Shown here: one piece after another, positions 38,530 to 47,470 of the stretch
Position numbering within the stretch: position 1 is the stretch's first letter
Layout: the number at the start of each line of letters is the position of its first letter
Assembly (NCBI RefSeq): GCF_037478005.1
Contig: NZ_CP144164.1
Coordinates: 1,612,001-1,676,000, forward strand
DNA: 64,000 nt
Source of the DNA: Alteromonas sp. M12
GTDB lineage: Bacteria > Pseudomonadota > Gammaproteobacteria > Enterobacterales > Alteromonadaceae
Reading direction: 5' to 3'
The notes under the pieces: generated by a model
What the model was told of the DNA's origin: nothing
The model's database searches: none
The model's input: the letters and a program-made list of their open reading frames with translations, nothing else
Translations under genes and position numbers: made by a program

Positions 38530-38806
38530 TTAATTACACCTCAATCTTCATGCAAATGATAATAGTTGTTATTTGTATCTTTTTCAATAGCTAATTTGCT
38601 TATTTGTTATACATTGTTTTAAAAAGTGATTGATAGCAGGGGATAGAATCGTGAATACTGTTTTTTGTCGATTTAATTAAAAAAAGTTTATTGTTTTCCT
38701 TGGGTTTTATTATTCTAGTCTTATATTGTGCTTACAAGGTTTTTAAATCGTTAATCGAACATGCATTTGCGTTTATAAATGCTTTCACTAATAAATGGAG
38801 AAAAAA

Positions 38807-39412
38807 ATGAGTGTACTAGTTGGTCGTCCAGCACCAGATTTCACTGCAGCAGCAGTTCTTGGAAGCGGAGAGATTGTTGATAGTTTCACCCTTAGCGAAA
38901 ATATTAAAGGTAAAAAAGCCGTTATCTTTTTCTATCCTTTAGATTTCACTTTCGTTTGCCCGTCAGAGTTGATCGCGTTTGATAAACGTTATGAAGAATT
39001 TACTAAGCGTGGCGTAGAAGTTATCGGTGTTTCAATCGATTCACAATTTAGCCATAACGCATGGCGTAATACCCCAGTTAATCAAGGCGGTATTGGTCCA
39101 GTGAAATATACTTTGGTAGCTGATACTAAACATGAAATTTGCCAAGCGTATGATGTAGAGCATCCTGACGCGGGCGTTGCTTTCCGTGGTTCTTTCTTAA
39201 TCGATGCTGAAGGTAACGTACGTCACCAAGTCGTGAACGACTTGCCACTAGGCCGTAACGTTGACGAAATGTTGCGCATGGTTGACGCTTTGAACTTCCA
39301 TGAAGAGCACGGTGAAGTTTGTCCTGCAGGCTGGCAAGAAGGTAAAAAAGGTATGGATGCATCTCCAGAAGGTGTTGCTAAGTATCTTGCAGAGAATTCT
39401 GACGCGCTTTAA
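38807..39412 (+). CDS. 2-Cys peroxiredoxin (AhpC/Prx1 type)
   Basis: Reduces hydrogen peroxide and organic peroxides in the cytosol. The 201-residue protein has the peroxidatic Cys51 in YPLDFTFVCPSELIAF, Arg in the GSFLIDAEGNVRHQVVNDL segment, and the resolving Cys in HGEVCPAGWQEG near the C terminus, so it is a typical 2-Cys Prx closer to the eukaryotic Prx1/TSA type than to E. coli AhpC. No ahpF gene is adjacent, so a thioredoxin is the likely reductant. I start at the ATG at 38807 (GGAG six bases upstream) rather than the ATG at 38795, which would contain the GGAG. Confidence 0.93.
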   Translation: MSVLVGRPAPDFTAAAVLGSGEIVDSFTLSENIKGKKAVIFFYPLDFTFVCPSELIAFDKRYEEFTKRGVEVIGVSIDSQFSHNAWRNTPVNQGGIGPVKYTLVADTKHEICQAYDVEHPDAGVAFRGSFLIDAEGNVRHQVVNDLPLGRNVDEMLRMVDALNFHEEHGEVCPAGWQEGKKGMDASPEGVAKYLAENSDAL

Positions 39413-39444
39413 TTAGCAATAGCTGTTAATTAGTCATAGAAAAT

Positions 39445-39483
39445 AAAAAACCGCGTAACTGTAAAGGTTTCGCGGTTTTTTTA
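39445..39483. terminator. Bidirectional terminator after peroxiredoxin
   Basis: Stem AAAAAACCGCG with CGCGGTTTTTT around a 15-base loop, A and T runs on both sides. It lies between the peroxiredoxin gene (plus) and the Yip1 gene (minus). Confidence 0.85.
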
Positions 39484-39497
39484 TGAGCGTTTAAAAT

Positions 39498-40097
39498 TTA
39501 GTGAGTAAATACGGGGTCGCCGATTACACTCCACAACAGCACCGAACCTACCATCAGTACTACAAGAAGAATAAGGCCACCGGTAACCACCGCACTAGAA
39601 TATATAAAACCTTTATCTTCAGGTATGTGCAACATGATGGGCACACCTGAATACAACAAGTAAATAGAGTAGGAGATACCGATAAAAGCTACCACCATAA
39701 CAAACCAAAGCGCAGGATAAAACGCTGCAAATCCACACATAAATAGCGGAGTTGCAGTATACGCAGCTAGTTCTAACGACTGTGTATAACTCGGGTTAGA
39801 ATCGAACACTTTGGCAAGTTCATAAATGATAATAGCCAGGGCAATGACCCCTGCAATTAAGCCAAAATACATGCCTATACCCAAAGATGCGGCAGACATC
39901 TGATCTAATTTAATGACTTCTCCAACACCAATACTCCAGCCCAAATGATAGGAAGAGTAATAACTCAAAATAGCAGGAATGAGTGAAATGATGCATATGT
40001 GACTCAGACTGTAGAAGTAGCTTTCATGCCTTTCGTCAATTGCATGCCATTCTTCTTTTGGGTGAGTATAAATACCCCATAAGTGATTTAGTACCAA
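39498..40097 (-). CDS. Yip1-family inner-membrane protein
   Basis: A 199-residue membrane protein of the bacterial Yip1 family: a short cytosolic start (LNHLWGIYTHPKEEWHAIDE, the family signature) and five hydrophobic segments. The function is unknown. The reading frame can be extended to an ATG-like start at 40160, but AAAGGAG lies seven bases before the TTG at 40097, which gives the family N terminus (MVLNHLWG), so I start there. It stands alone between the peroxiredoxin and metR. Confidence 0.82.
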   Translation of the reverse strand: MVLNHLWGIYTHPKEEWHAIDERHESYFYSLSHICIISLIPAILSYYSSYHLGWSIGVGEVIKLDQMSAASLGIGMYFGLIAGVIALAIIIYELAKVFDSNPSYTQSLELAAYTATPLFMCGFAAFYPALWFVMVVAFIGISYSIYLLYSGVPIMLHIPEDKGFIYSSAVVTGGLILLVVLMVGSVLLWSVIGDPVFTH

Positions 40098-40475
40098 GAT
40101 ACGACTCCTTTGGTGGCTTTTTGTACCGTCATTAATTTTAAAATAACCAATTAATAACAAAATGTTAACAACAGTTTCTTTTACAAACGATTTTTCGTCA
40201 ACTGATTTGTTTAGTTTTACGGCAAATAATCGTATTTAGGTGATGTTTATTGTAAATATTCCGCATAGTTATCTGAAAAAGTACAGATGATGGTATTTTT
40301 TAGGGTGCGAAGATCGGGCTATTTAGATTTTGCCGGACGAAATTTCGCCGATCTGTAAAAAAATGGGGGAAGTAACACTCAAGGTTAAAGGATTTATGTA
40401 AATTTTCAGGTTGATTGAAATGCCGTTATTTTGCGATGATTTTTCTGCAAACGCTACTTGTTCGACCAACTCGGT
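40098..40475. other. 378-base intergenic region
   Basis: Upstream of the Yip1 gene and downstream of metR (both minus strand). It includes a 7-bp inverted repeat with a long loop (AGATCGG near 40312 and CCGATCT near 40349) that could end metR transcription, but there is no clear T-run. The rest is AT-rich, without a supported frame. Confidence 0.35.
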
Positions 40476-41378
40476 TTAGGTTACTTTCACTCGTTTGGAT
40501 AATTCCATAAATCTATTCAAATACTCTGGTGGCGTTTCATTTTCTCGAATACCCAAGTGTATCGATTTCTGAATACCATTTTTGGCAGTCGGACTGATCA
40601 ATGATATTGGCTTTATATCCATATGCTGTTGGTATTCTTCAATTAACCATCGCGGTAGCGCTGCAACGCCTCGATTTGCGGCTACCATTTGCAGCATTAT
40701 CTCAGTATTCTCAATAATTTTATGCTGTTTAACGCTGGCACCTGCGGGGGTCAAAAAATGGCTGAAAATATCCAGGCGACTGGCTTCCACCGGGTAAGTA
40801 ATTAAGGTTTGTTCGCTTAAATCCTCAGGATTAAGTTGTTGCAATTCAGCTAAGGGAGATTGTCCTGAAACGACCAGAGCGTGTTCGTAATCGAATACCG
40901 GCGTATAGCGCACATTATGGTGGAATAAGGGATCGGGTGTAATCAATAAATCTATCTCATAGCCCAATAAAGCACTTAAACCGCCGAACTGAAATTTTTG
41001 CCGTACATCTACATCTACTCCTTCACACTGAGCCAAAAAAGGTTTGACAGTTTTCAACAACCATTGATAACAAGGGTGGCATTCCATTCCAATGCGTAAT
41101 ATGCCTTTTTTGCCATGGGCTATTTGTTCAAGTTGTTGTTCTGCATATTCAAACTGTGGCAGCAAACGGTTGGCAAGGTTAAGTAATTGGTTACCTGCTT
41201 GGGTAAGGCGTAGCTTTCGGCCTTCTTTTTGCCAAACTTGTACTTGATAGTGAAGCTCAACTTTCTTAATGGCGTGACTAAGTGCTGACTGAGTTAAACA
41301 CAACTGCGAGGCTGCTTGGGTAACGGTACCTGTCTCAGCAACAGCCTTAATAATAGTGAGATGATTGCGATCCAACAT
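40476..41378 (-). CDS. metR: LysR-family regulator, MetR-like
   Basis: MetR activates methionine-synthesis genes (metE, metH) with homocysteine as cofactor. The 300-residue protein has the LysR helix-turn-helix (AAETGTVTQAASQLCLTQSA equivalent region, ending SALSHAIKKVE). The effector domain has MetR-specific stretches that align with E. coli: RIGMECHPCYQWL, PVFDYEHALVV, TYPVEASRLDIFSHFL, and MVAANRGVAALPRWL. A perfect TGAA-N5-TTCA box lies 17 bases upstream of the start. metE, the usual divergent neighbour, is absent; the divergent genes here are a CidA/LrgA-LrgB pair. Confidence 0.88.
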   Translation of the reverse strand: MLDRNHLTIIKAVAETGTVTQAASQLCLTQSALSHAIKKVELHYQVQVWQKEGRKLRLTQAGNQLLNLANRLLPQFEYAEQQLEQIAHGKKGILRIGMECHPCYQWLLKTVKPFLAQCEGVDVDVRQKFQFGGLSALLGYEIDLLITPDPLFHHNVRYTPVFDYEHALVVSGQSPLAELQQLNPEDLSEQTLITYPVEASRLDIFSHFLTPAGASVKQHKIIENTEIMLQMVAANRGVAALPRWLIEEYQQHMDIKPISLISPTAKNGIQKSIHLGIRENETPPEYLNRFMELSKRVKVT

Positions 41379-41790
41379 ATTGTGATTAATTTCTATGAAG
41401 TAAATTCATGAATACATAAAAATATACCACTATCTTTCATCTATTCAAATGCTGATTTTAAGCCAACGTTATCTCATTTGGCTATATAGGTGACCAAAAG
41501 TAATAATTAGTTTTGCCATTTTGGTGTTAACCAAGAATTGAGATTCACCTATAAGGTATATTGGAATAATCAGGAGAAAGAACAACAATTGTTGCAAAAA
41601 TGGGCTGGTTATTAGAAAAGTGTTTAGTGCCAGGGTAATTTGGATTTGGCAGCAATGGGCGATTTCTGTCTTTATCTTCTGTTATGCTTTTTAAGGCATT
41701 TCATCAACATTAAATTTTATACTTTACGCAGAATTGAGGCCGCAATCTGGTATTATTTGTAAATCTACTATTAAATGGCATTAAATCAGC
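41379..41790. other. 412-base divergent region between metR and the cidA/lrgA gene
   Basis: It carries the MetR box at 41396-41408. The remaining 380 bases have no supported frame. AGGAGAAAGAACAACAATTG near 41572 looks like a ribosome site but leads only to a short frame. The long gap suggests that a gene was lost or that a long leader precedes the CidA-like gene. Confidence 0.4.
41396..41408. promoter_or_regulatory. MetR-type binding box upstream of metR
   Basis: TGAAGTAAATTCA, an exact match to the MetR consensus TGAA-N5-TTCA, 17 bases before the metR ATG. It suits autoregulation. Confidence 0.65.
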
Positions 41791-42156
41791 GTGTTAAGTA
41801 CGATTCTTAAGGTTTTCTTTTCCATCGCCATCATTTTTTTGTTTTTGTGGGTAGGAATAACCCTTCAAGCTTTGTCTGGCATTTCCTTACCGGGCAGTAT
41901 CATCGGAATGTTGTTATTATTTTTTTGCTTATCAGTTGGCGTTATTCCGGTTCGATTGATGGAAGACGGTGCTAAATTAATGCTAAAACACATGTTGTTG
42001 TTTTTCATTCCTATTGCTGTCGGATTAATGAATTACTTTGAGCTAATGTACCAGCAAATAGGATTAATATTGGCCTGTACAATAGCGTCTAATATTGTTG
42101 TCGCGGTAATATTGAGTTTGCTATTTAAACAACTCAAGGCTAAGGAACATCAATAA
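41791..42156 (+). CDS. CidA/LrgA family holin-like membrane protein
   Basis: A 121-residue protein with four hydrophobic segments. It has the family signature LSGISLPGSIIGMLLLFFCL, then RLMEDGAKLMLKHMLLFFIP. CidA/LrgA proteins act with an LrgB-type partner in murein-hydrolase control or in export of pyruvate or other small acids. The start is a GTG at 41791 with a weak ribosome site. It overlaps the LrgB gene by one base (TAATG), showing an operon. Confidence 0.88.
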   Translation: MLSTILKVFFSIAIIFLFLWVGITLQALSGISLPGSIIGMLLLFFCLSVGVIPVRLMEDGAKLMLKHMLLFFIPIAVGLMNYFELMYQQIGLILACTIASNIVVAVILSLLFKQLKAKEHQ

Positions 42157-42827
42157 TGTGGATAGCACTAACCCTAGTGGTTTATTTACTATCGGTGTAC
42201 TTTTTACATCGAATCAAAATTCCTTTTTTAAATTCTTTATTGATCAGTATGATTGCCATTATTGCTATTCTTTTAGTGTTGGACGTTCCCTTTGAAACTT
42301 ATTACGCGCAAACCAATTGGATAAACTACTTTATGCAAGCCGCAGTGGTAGCCTTTGCTTATCCGTTATATGAACAGCTACCGCAGATTCGCTCCAACAT
42401 GAAGTTTATTTTACTGTCGTGTTTAGCAAGCTGTTCATTGGCAGTGCTATTTACCGGCTTTGTTGCTTGGTTGTTTGATGCTCCTGCACCTCTTTTAGCA
42501 TCCCTTTTAGTTAAATCCATCACCACACCCATTGCCCTTGAGATTAGCGGGAGTCTAAACGGACAAACTTCAATCGTGATTGTTTTAGGGTTATTCGCAG
42601 GATTAACAGGCGCTATTCTTTTCTACCCAATCTTCAAATTGTTGGGCGTAAACGAGTCTGTGCAAAGAGGAATTATCGTAGGAAGTCTCTCACATGCTAT
42701 TGGCACTTCCGCCACTGTAAAACACTCTTCTGAGGATACCGCATTTAGTTCAGTTGCATTGATCATTGCTGCGATATTCTCATCATTTCTAGCGCCAATG
42801 GCGTATCAATTTTTCACCTGGATTTAA
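42156..42827 (+). CDS. LrgB family membrane protein
   Basis: A 223-residue polytopic membrane protein, partner of the CidA/LrgA protein upstream. Family marks are LLVKSITTPIALEISGSLNG and GSLSHAIGTSATVKHSSEDTA near the C terminus. In bacteria where it was studied, the pair affects autolysis and moves glycolate or pyruvate (PlgG, CidAB types); which applies here cannot be read. The ATG shares its first base with the upstream stop. Confidence 0.9.
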   Translation: MWIALTLVVYLLSVYFLHRIKIPFLNSLLISMIAIIAILLVLDVPFETYYAQTNWINYFMQAAVVAFAYPLYEQLPQIRSNMKFILLSCLASCSLAVLFTGFVAWLFDAPAPLLASLLVKSITTPIALEISGSLNGQTSIVIVLGLFAGLTGAILFYPIFKLLGVNESVQRGIIVGSLSHAIGTSATVKHSSEDTAFSSVALIIAAIFSSFLAPMAYQFFTWI

Positions 42828-43065
42828 TCAGCCTGCCAATGAAATAGGTTTTTTCGGAATCGCATTTTAAGAAAAAGCAAAGAAGCGCTCTGGTATAAAT
42901 TTCGTTATTACTTCATTCTTCCATATCTTGTTTTAGGAAAGCCAAAATGCCAACGATTTGTATTTAGGCTTTAATTGCGGTTGATTCATTTTTTTGAAGA
43001 GGCTTGAATAAAACCTTTTTACTTGTAATGAATTTATTTTATCGCCTATTAATTAAGGGGACTAA

Positions 43066-44835
43066 ATGCTTAAATTTAATCAAAAAACACTGTTGTCTAG
43101 TTTAATCTGTTACACCGTAACTTCGGTTTTAATTGGCTGTAAAACAGCCGATATCCCCCCTCAGCCCGCCAATGCAATAGCAACACAGCAGCCCGACCAA
43201 GTAATTCAGATTAATCAACTGGGATATTTTGTAAAGGGTGAAAAAGGTGCAATTGTGCCAAACACCCAAGAGACATCGTTTAGGTTACAAAATTTGCGTG
43301 GTGACACTGTGTTTGATGGCCCATTGAGCGAGTCCAAAAGCTGGTCAGCGCAAGGGCCTGATAAGTTTAAATTTGCTGATTTTTCGGAATTTTCTCAACC
43401 CGGTACTTATAGCTTAACGATTAAGCAAGTTGGTGAAGGCGTTGAACTCTCACGGCAAATAAAAATTGATAGCCAGATTAATCAACTGGCACATAAGGCA
43501 GCATTGAAATATTTTTATTTTAATCGCGCTGGAATGGCCTTAACAGAACCCTATGCAGGCAAATTTCAACGCCAAGCAGGTCACCTTGATCAAAACGTCA
43601 TTGTGCATCCTTCTGCTGCCAGTCCTAGTCAACCCGCCTTCAGTACCATCAGTTCACCGAAGGGGTGGTATGACGCAGGTGACTACGGTAAATATACCGT
43701 GAATGCCAGTATCGCAACTTATACTTTGTTAGCCGCCTATGCTGATAATCCTAATTATTACCACAATCTTGCTTTGGCGATTCCTGAGTCTAATAATCAG
43801 CTTCCCGATATTGTTGATGAACTTATGTGGAACCTTGAGTGGCTGCATACTATGCAAAATGATGAAGGTGCGGTTTATCATAAACTCACTACCTTGCAGT
43901 GGCCGGGTAAAGATATGCCGGCAGATGACAACGCAGATCGTTATGTAATTGGTTTCTCAACATCCGCAGCACTGGATTACGCAGCCACGCTTGCAGCAGC
44001 GAGTCGAATTTTACGTCCGTTGTTTTCAGAGAATCCAGAACAGTTGGATACATGGTTAGCAAGTGCGCAAAAAGCATGGCGTTGGGCGATGGCCCATCCG
44101 AATTACGTATATCAACAACCTGCAGATGTCAGCAGCGGTGAATATGGTGATAATGATTTTTCAGATGAATTTGCATGGGCTGGAGCAGAGTTGTTTTTAG
44201 CCACAAAGAATGCAAAGTATTTGCACGCATTTCAACAATACAACAAACCTCTTAAAGAGCCCGATTGGAGCAATGTGGCAGCGTTGGGTTACTTTAGCCT
44301 TGTCAGAGAAGGGAAGCCGTCTTTAACGTCTATCGATTTTCAAAAGCTGCAATCTCAGCTGATTGACTACGCTGAAGCAAGTTTACAAATATATGAAAAT
44401 AATGGTTACGGTGTGGCGATGAACTCAGACGATTATGTTTGGGGAAGTAATTCGGTTGTTTTAAATAAAGCGATTATGTTGCTGAACGCATTTCGAATTA
44501 CCGGCGACGAAAAGTATCGTCAAGTTGCCCAAGGTAATCTCAATTTTGTATTCGGTCGCAATCCCACAGGCTATTCTTTTTTAACCGGGTTTGGTGACAT
44601 CAGCCCACAAAATCCTCATCACCGTATTTCTGCCGGTGACAAAATCGACAAACCTGTACCCGGCATGCTTGCGGGAGGGCCACAACCAGGACAACAAGAT
44701 AAATGCGATTATGCAAACAACTTTGCTGCTGGTAGCTATGTTGATGACTGGTGCAGCTACGCAAGTAATGAAGTAGCAATTAACTGGAATGCGCCTCTGG
44801 TTTACGTGCTTGGTAGCCTTCTCGCGGCGGAGTAA
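43066..44835 (+). CDS. GH9 endoglucanase/cellulase-type lipoprotein
   Basis: A 589-residue GH9 glycoside hydrolase with a lipoprotein leader (VLIGC, Cys25), so exported and probably outer-membrane anchored. The N-terminal Ig-like domain (CelD_N, about residues 45-135) starts IQINQLGYFVKGEKGAIV, as in GH9 theme D/E enzymes. The catalytic (alpha/alpha)6 barrel has the Asp pair in KGWYDAGDYGKYT (Asp203 and Asp206) and the general acid Glu569 in CSYASNEVAINWNAPLVYV. Likely substrates are beta-1,4 glucans or related algal polysaccharides. AAGGGG precedes the ATG. It is followed by a c-di-GMP protein. Confidence 0.92.
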   Translation: MLKFNQKTLLSSLICYTVTSVLIGCKTADIPPQPANAIATQQPDQVIQINQLGYFVKGEKGAIVPNTQETSFRLQNLRGDTVFDGPLSESKSWSAQGPDKFKFADFSEFSQPGTYSLTIKQVGEGVELSRQIKIDSQINQLAHKAALKYFYFNRAGMALTEPYAGKFQRQAGHLDQNVIVHPSAASPSQPAFSTISSPKGWYDAGDYGKYTVNASIATYTLLAAYADNPNYYHNLALAIPESNNQLPDIVDELMWNLEWLHTMQNDEGAVYHKLTTLQWPGKDMPADDNADRYVIGFSTSAALDYAATLAAASRILRPLFSENPEQLDTWLASAQKAWRWAMAHPNYVYQQPADVSSGEYGDNDFSDEFAWAGAELFLATKNAKYLHAFQQYNKPLKEPDWSNVAALGYFSLVREGKPSLTSIDFQKLQSQLIDYAEASLQIYENNGYGVAMNSDDYVWGSNSVVLNKAIMLLNAFRITGDEKYRQVAQGNLNFVFGRNPTGYSFLTGFGDISPQNPHHRISAGDKIDKPVPGMLAGGPQPGQQDKCDYANNFAAGSYVDDWCSYASNEVAINWNAPLVYVLGSLLAAE

Positions 44836-44965
44836 ATAAAGGATATGACAAACTGAGTTTTGCGCGATTTAAGCTACACAATTTTCAACAATCCCAATGA
44901 AATGCTTTGGCTTTATTAGTGTTAATTTAATTGTTTCGTTCTACTATTAGGGGAAAGCTGTGTAA

Positions 44966-47068
44966 TTGGGAATATTCGCGAAAATGAGTTCAAACAAAAC
45001 AGGCAAAATAAGCAAAACATTGTCTCATCAATATGAGCTCAATGATCCGCTTCACCATTTGTTTGACGCCGTTAAAGTGATTTCTGTGCAAGGCTATGAT
45101 GATGATCGCAGAGTTATCTATTGGAATGAAGGCAGTGAGGTACTTTATGGTTATTCCAAGCAAGAAGCGACCGGACAAAAATTAGAAGACTTAATCATTC
45201 CACCCTATATGCGAGAAGGAGTGGTTGAGGCCCATGGAAATTGGCTCAATCAAGGTGTCGAGATTCCGGCGGCCGAGATTACCTTGCAGCATAAAAGTGG
45301 CGCCGAAGTATCGGTGTTTTCAAGCCATGTAATGTTCACCAATCAATACGGTAATAAACAAATGTACTGTGTTGATATTGATCTGACGGATATCAGAAAA
45401 GCTGAAGCCCAGGCATTGTTCAAAGAACACATGCTAGAAACCATTTTTGAAGCTATTCCAGATCTATTCTTTTTGATGCAAAAAGACGGGACCATTATTG
45501 ATTATCATGCCAGTAAACAAGAAAATCTCTACGTTTCTCCTCAGCAATTTATTGGCAAAAACATGGCGGATGTTATGCCTGAGGAAGTTACCAGCAAGTT
45601 TCAGACGTACATTGAAAAAGTCATAGAACAGCGGGAGATGATTAGCTTTGAATATGATCTCACTATGCCACAGGGCATTTCATATTTTGAAGCAAGGTTG
45701 GCCTATCTGAGCGAATATAAACAGGTAATGGTTGTTATACGCGATATTACTGAACAGCATAAATCGGCAGAATTAATTCGTCATCAAGCCTATTTTGATA
45801 GCCTTACTTTATTGCCTAATCGTTTTTTAGCCCTCGACCGTTTGTCTCAAATTCTCATTGAAGCTAAACGAAACGATCAAAAAGCCGTGGTCATTTTTAT
45901 TGACTTAGATGACTTTAAAAAAGTAAACGACTCTTTGGGTCATGAAATCGGTGACAAACTATTAATCAGTGCTGCCAACCGATTAAAACAAGTTGTACGA
46001 AAAGAAGACACCGTTGGGCGTTTAGGTGGTGATGAATTTATCGTTTTATTGAAAGGTTTAGCTGAACCAAATGATGCGTTAGCCATTGCTGAGAACTTAC
46101 TAAAAACCTTTAGAAAGCCATTCCAGTTAGCTGGAAGAGAATTAATTTTAACGTTAAGTATTGGCATAGCCGTTTACCCAGAAAACGGCAATAGCGCATC
46201 TGATTTATTGCGCAACGCCGATACGGCAATGTACCAAGCTAAAGCATTGGGAAGGAATACTTTTTCATTTTTTACCAGCGAAATGAATAAGGTTATGCAA
46301 CGCCGTTTTGCAATCGAAGAGCAGATGCATGTTGCTCTCGAGCGTGGTGAGTTTGAAGTGTATTATCAGCCTAAATTCGAGATAAACAATAATGCAATTG
46401 TGGGTGCAGAAGCATTGCTGCGCTGGCATAACCCGTCATTGGGCGAGGTCACACCCGACGAGTTTATTCCAATTGCCGAACATACTGGATTAATTGTGCC
46501 TGTCGGTGAGTTTGTGATCAATCAAGCTCTAGCTTTTTTAAAACATTGGCAAATTTGCGATCAACAGTTTTATACAATGGCAATTAATTTGTCACCTCGT
46601 CAATTTCGAGAGCAGGGGTTACTCTCGAGCCTTAAAAAGGCATTAGAGGTTACGCAAATTAGTGCAGAATGTTTAGAGCTTGAAATTACCGAAGGGGTGT
46701 TAATGAATGGTCAATCTTACATTCATGAATCCATTGCTGAAATCAGTGCTTTAGGAATTAAATTATCTCAAGACGATTTCGGGACGGGATATTCATCATT
46801 AAGTTATTTAAGGCAGTATCCTTTTAATGTTCTTAAAATAGACCGCAGTTTTATTCATGGGATCACATTAAACAAGTCAGATTGTGACTTAGTTAAAGCG
46901 ACCATTGCCATGGCAAATAGCCTCGGGCTAACTGTGGTTGCCGAAGGTGTAGAAACGGAGCCACAACTTACTATTTTGAAAGATTTAGGTTGTGATTTGG
47001 TGCAAGGATTTTATTTTAGTAAACCATTAACTGCTAAACAGCTACTTAAATTTTCTAGCCAACATTAA
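44966..47068 (+). CDS. PAS-PAS-GGDEF-EAL c-di-GMP enzyme
   Basis: A cytosolic signalling protein of 700 residues with two PAS domains (about 25-145 and 150-265), GGDEF (about 275-440) and EAL (about 455-695). The GGDEF motif is intact (RLGGDEFIVL, residues 354-358), as is the EAL motif (GAEALLRW, 482-484), with DDFGTGYSSLSYLR and AEGVETE following. It could therefore both make and break c-di-GMP. No membrane segment is visible. A TTG at 44966 follows AGGGGA by 11 bases; an ATG at 44984 is possible but farther from it. It is convergent with the metal-efflux operon. Confidence 0.9.
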   Translation: MGIFAKMSSNKTGKISKTLSHQYELNDPLHHLFDAVKVISVQGYDDDRRVIYWNEGSEVLYGYSKQEATGQKLEDLIIPPYMREGVVEAHGNWLNQGVEIPAAEITLQHKSGAEVSVFSSHVMFTNQYGNKQMYCVDIDLTDIRKAEAQALFKEHMLETIFEAIPDLFFLMQKDGTIIDYHASKQENLYVSPQQFIGKNMADVMPEEVTSKFQTYIEKVIEQREMISFEYDLTMPQGISYFEARLAYLSEYKQVMVVIRDITEQHKSAELIRHQAYFDSLTLLPNRFLALDRLSQILIEAKRNDQKAVVIFIDLDDFKKVNDSLGHEIGDKLLISAANRLKQVVRKEDTVGRLGGDEFIVLLKGLAEPNDALAIAENLLKTFRKPFQLAGRELILTLSIGIAVYPENGNSASDLLRNADTAMYQAKALGRNTFSFFTSEMNKVMQRRFAIEEQMHVALERGEFEVYYQPKFEINNNAIVGAEALLRWHNPSLGEVTPDEFIPIAEHTGLIVPVGEFVINQALAFLKHWQICDQQFYTMAINLSPRQFREQGLLSSLKKALEVTQISAECLELEITEGVLMNGQSYIHESIAEISALGIKLSQDDFGTGYSSLSYLRQYPFNVLKIDRSFIHGITLNKSDCDLVKATIAMANSLGLTVVAEGVETEPQLTILKDLGCDLVQGFYFSKPLTAKQLLKFSSQH

Positions 47069-47158
47069 AAAATTAAATCTACATTCCAACGATTATTCAT
47101 AACGTGTTTTTGACCACCGGCAATGCTTGATATGAAAAAGTGTTTTTTCTACTGCTTT

Positions 47159-47470
47159 CTATAAAGTCCCGCCATCAATAACAGGAACACACCAAAAGCG
47201 GATATGGCTGTTTGCACAAACTTGTTTAATATGTGCTAACAGTTCTTGGTAGTGGGCTGGGTTATGCAATAGTTCAAATCGATAGAAATCCCTATAGCCT
47301 TCAACTTGTTCTTGAATATTGTATTGATGATTCTCACGACTATAGCCTTGAATTTTGCTTAAGCTAAAACCCGATAAGGCCTCTAAACCAATTAAAGTAT
47401 CTACTAAATTATCCTTTAATTGTTGTGGCACAATCGCTATAAGTAATTGAATATTATTTTGTTTTTGCAT
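47159..47470 (-). CDS. DUF3240 family protein of the metal-efflux operon
   Basis: A 103-residue PII-like ferredoxin-fold protein of the DUF3240 family, which typically sits next to CzcA/CusA pumps. It has the shape of a small soluble protein (LLIAIVPQQLKDNLVDTLIG, then GFSLSKIQGYSRENHQYNIQ), ending in HIRFWCVPVIDGGTL. Its start overlaps the RND gene stop by 17 bases, so it is the last gene of the operon. The role is unproven; a PII-like metal or nucleotide sensor is a plausible inference. Confidence 0.85.
   Translation of the reverse strand: MQKQNNIQLLIAIVPQQLKDNLVDTLIGLEALSGFSLSKIQGYSRENHQYNIQEQVEGYRDFYRFELLHNPAHYQELLAHIKQVCANSHIRFWCVPVIDGGTL

Noticed and set aside
41572..41640. Possible small gene after AGGAGAAAGAACAACAATTG upstream of the LrgA-like gene
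   Set aside because: The frame is very short and shows no hydrophobic or conserved feature; the purine run alone is not enough.
43066..47068. The GH9 and GGDEF-EAL neighbours as a polysaccharide-utilisation operon
   Set aside because: A 130-base gap with its own ribosome site and no transporter (TonB receptor, MFS) nearby; adjacency is noted only as a finding, not as an operon.
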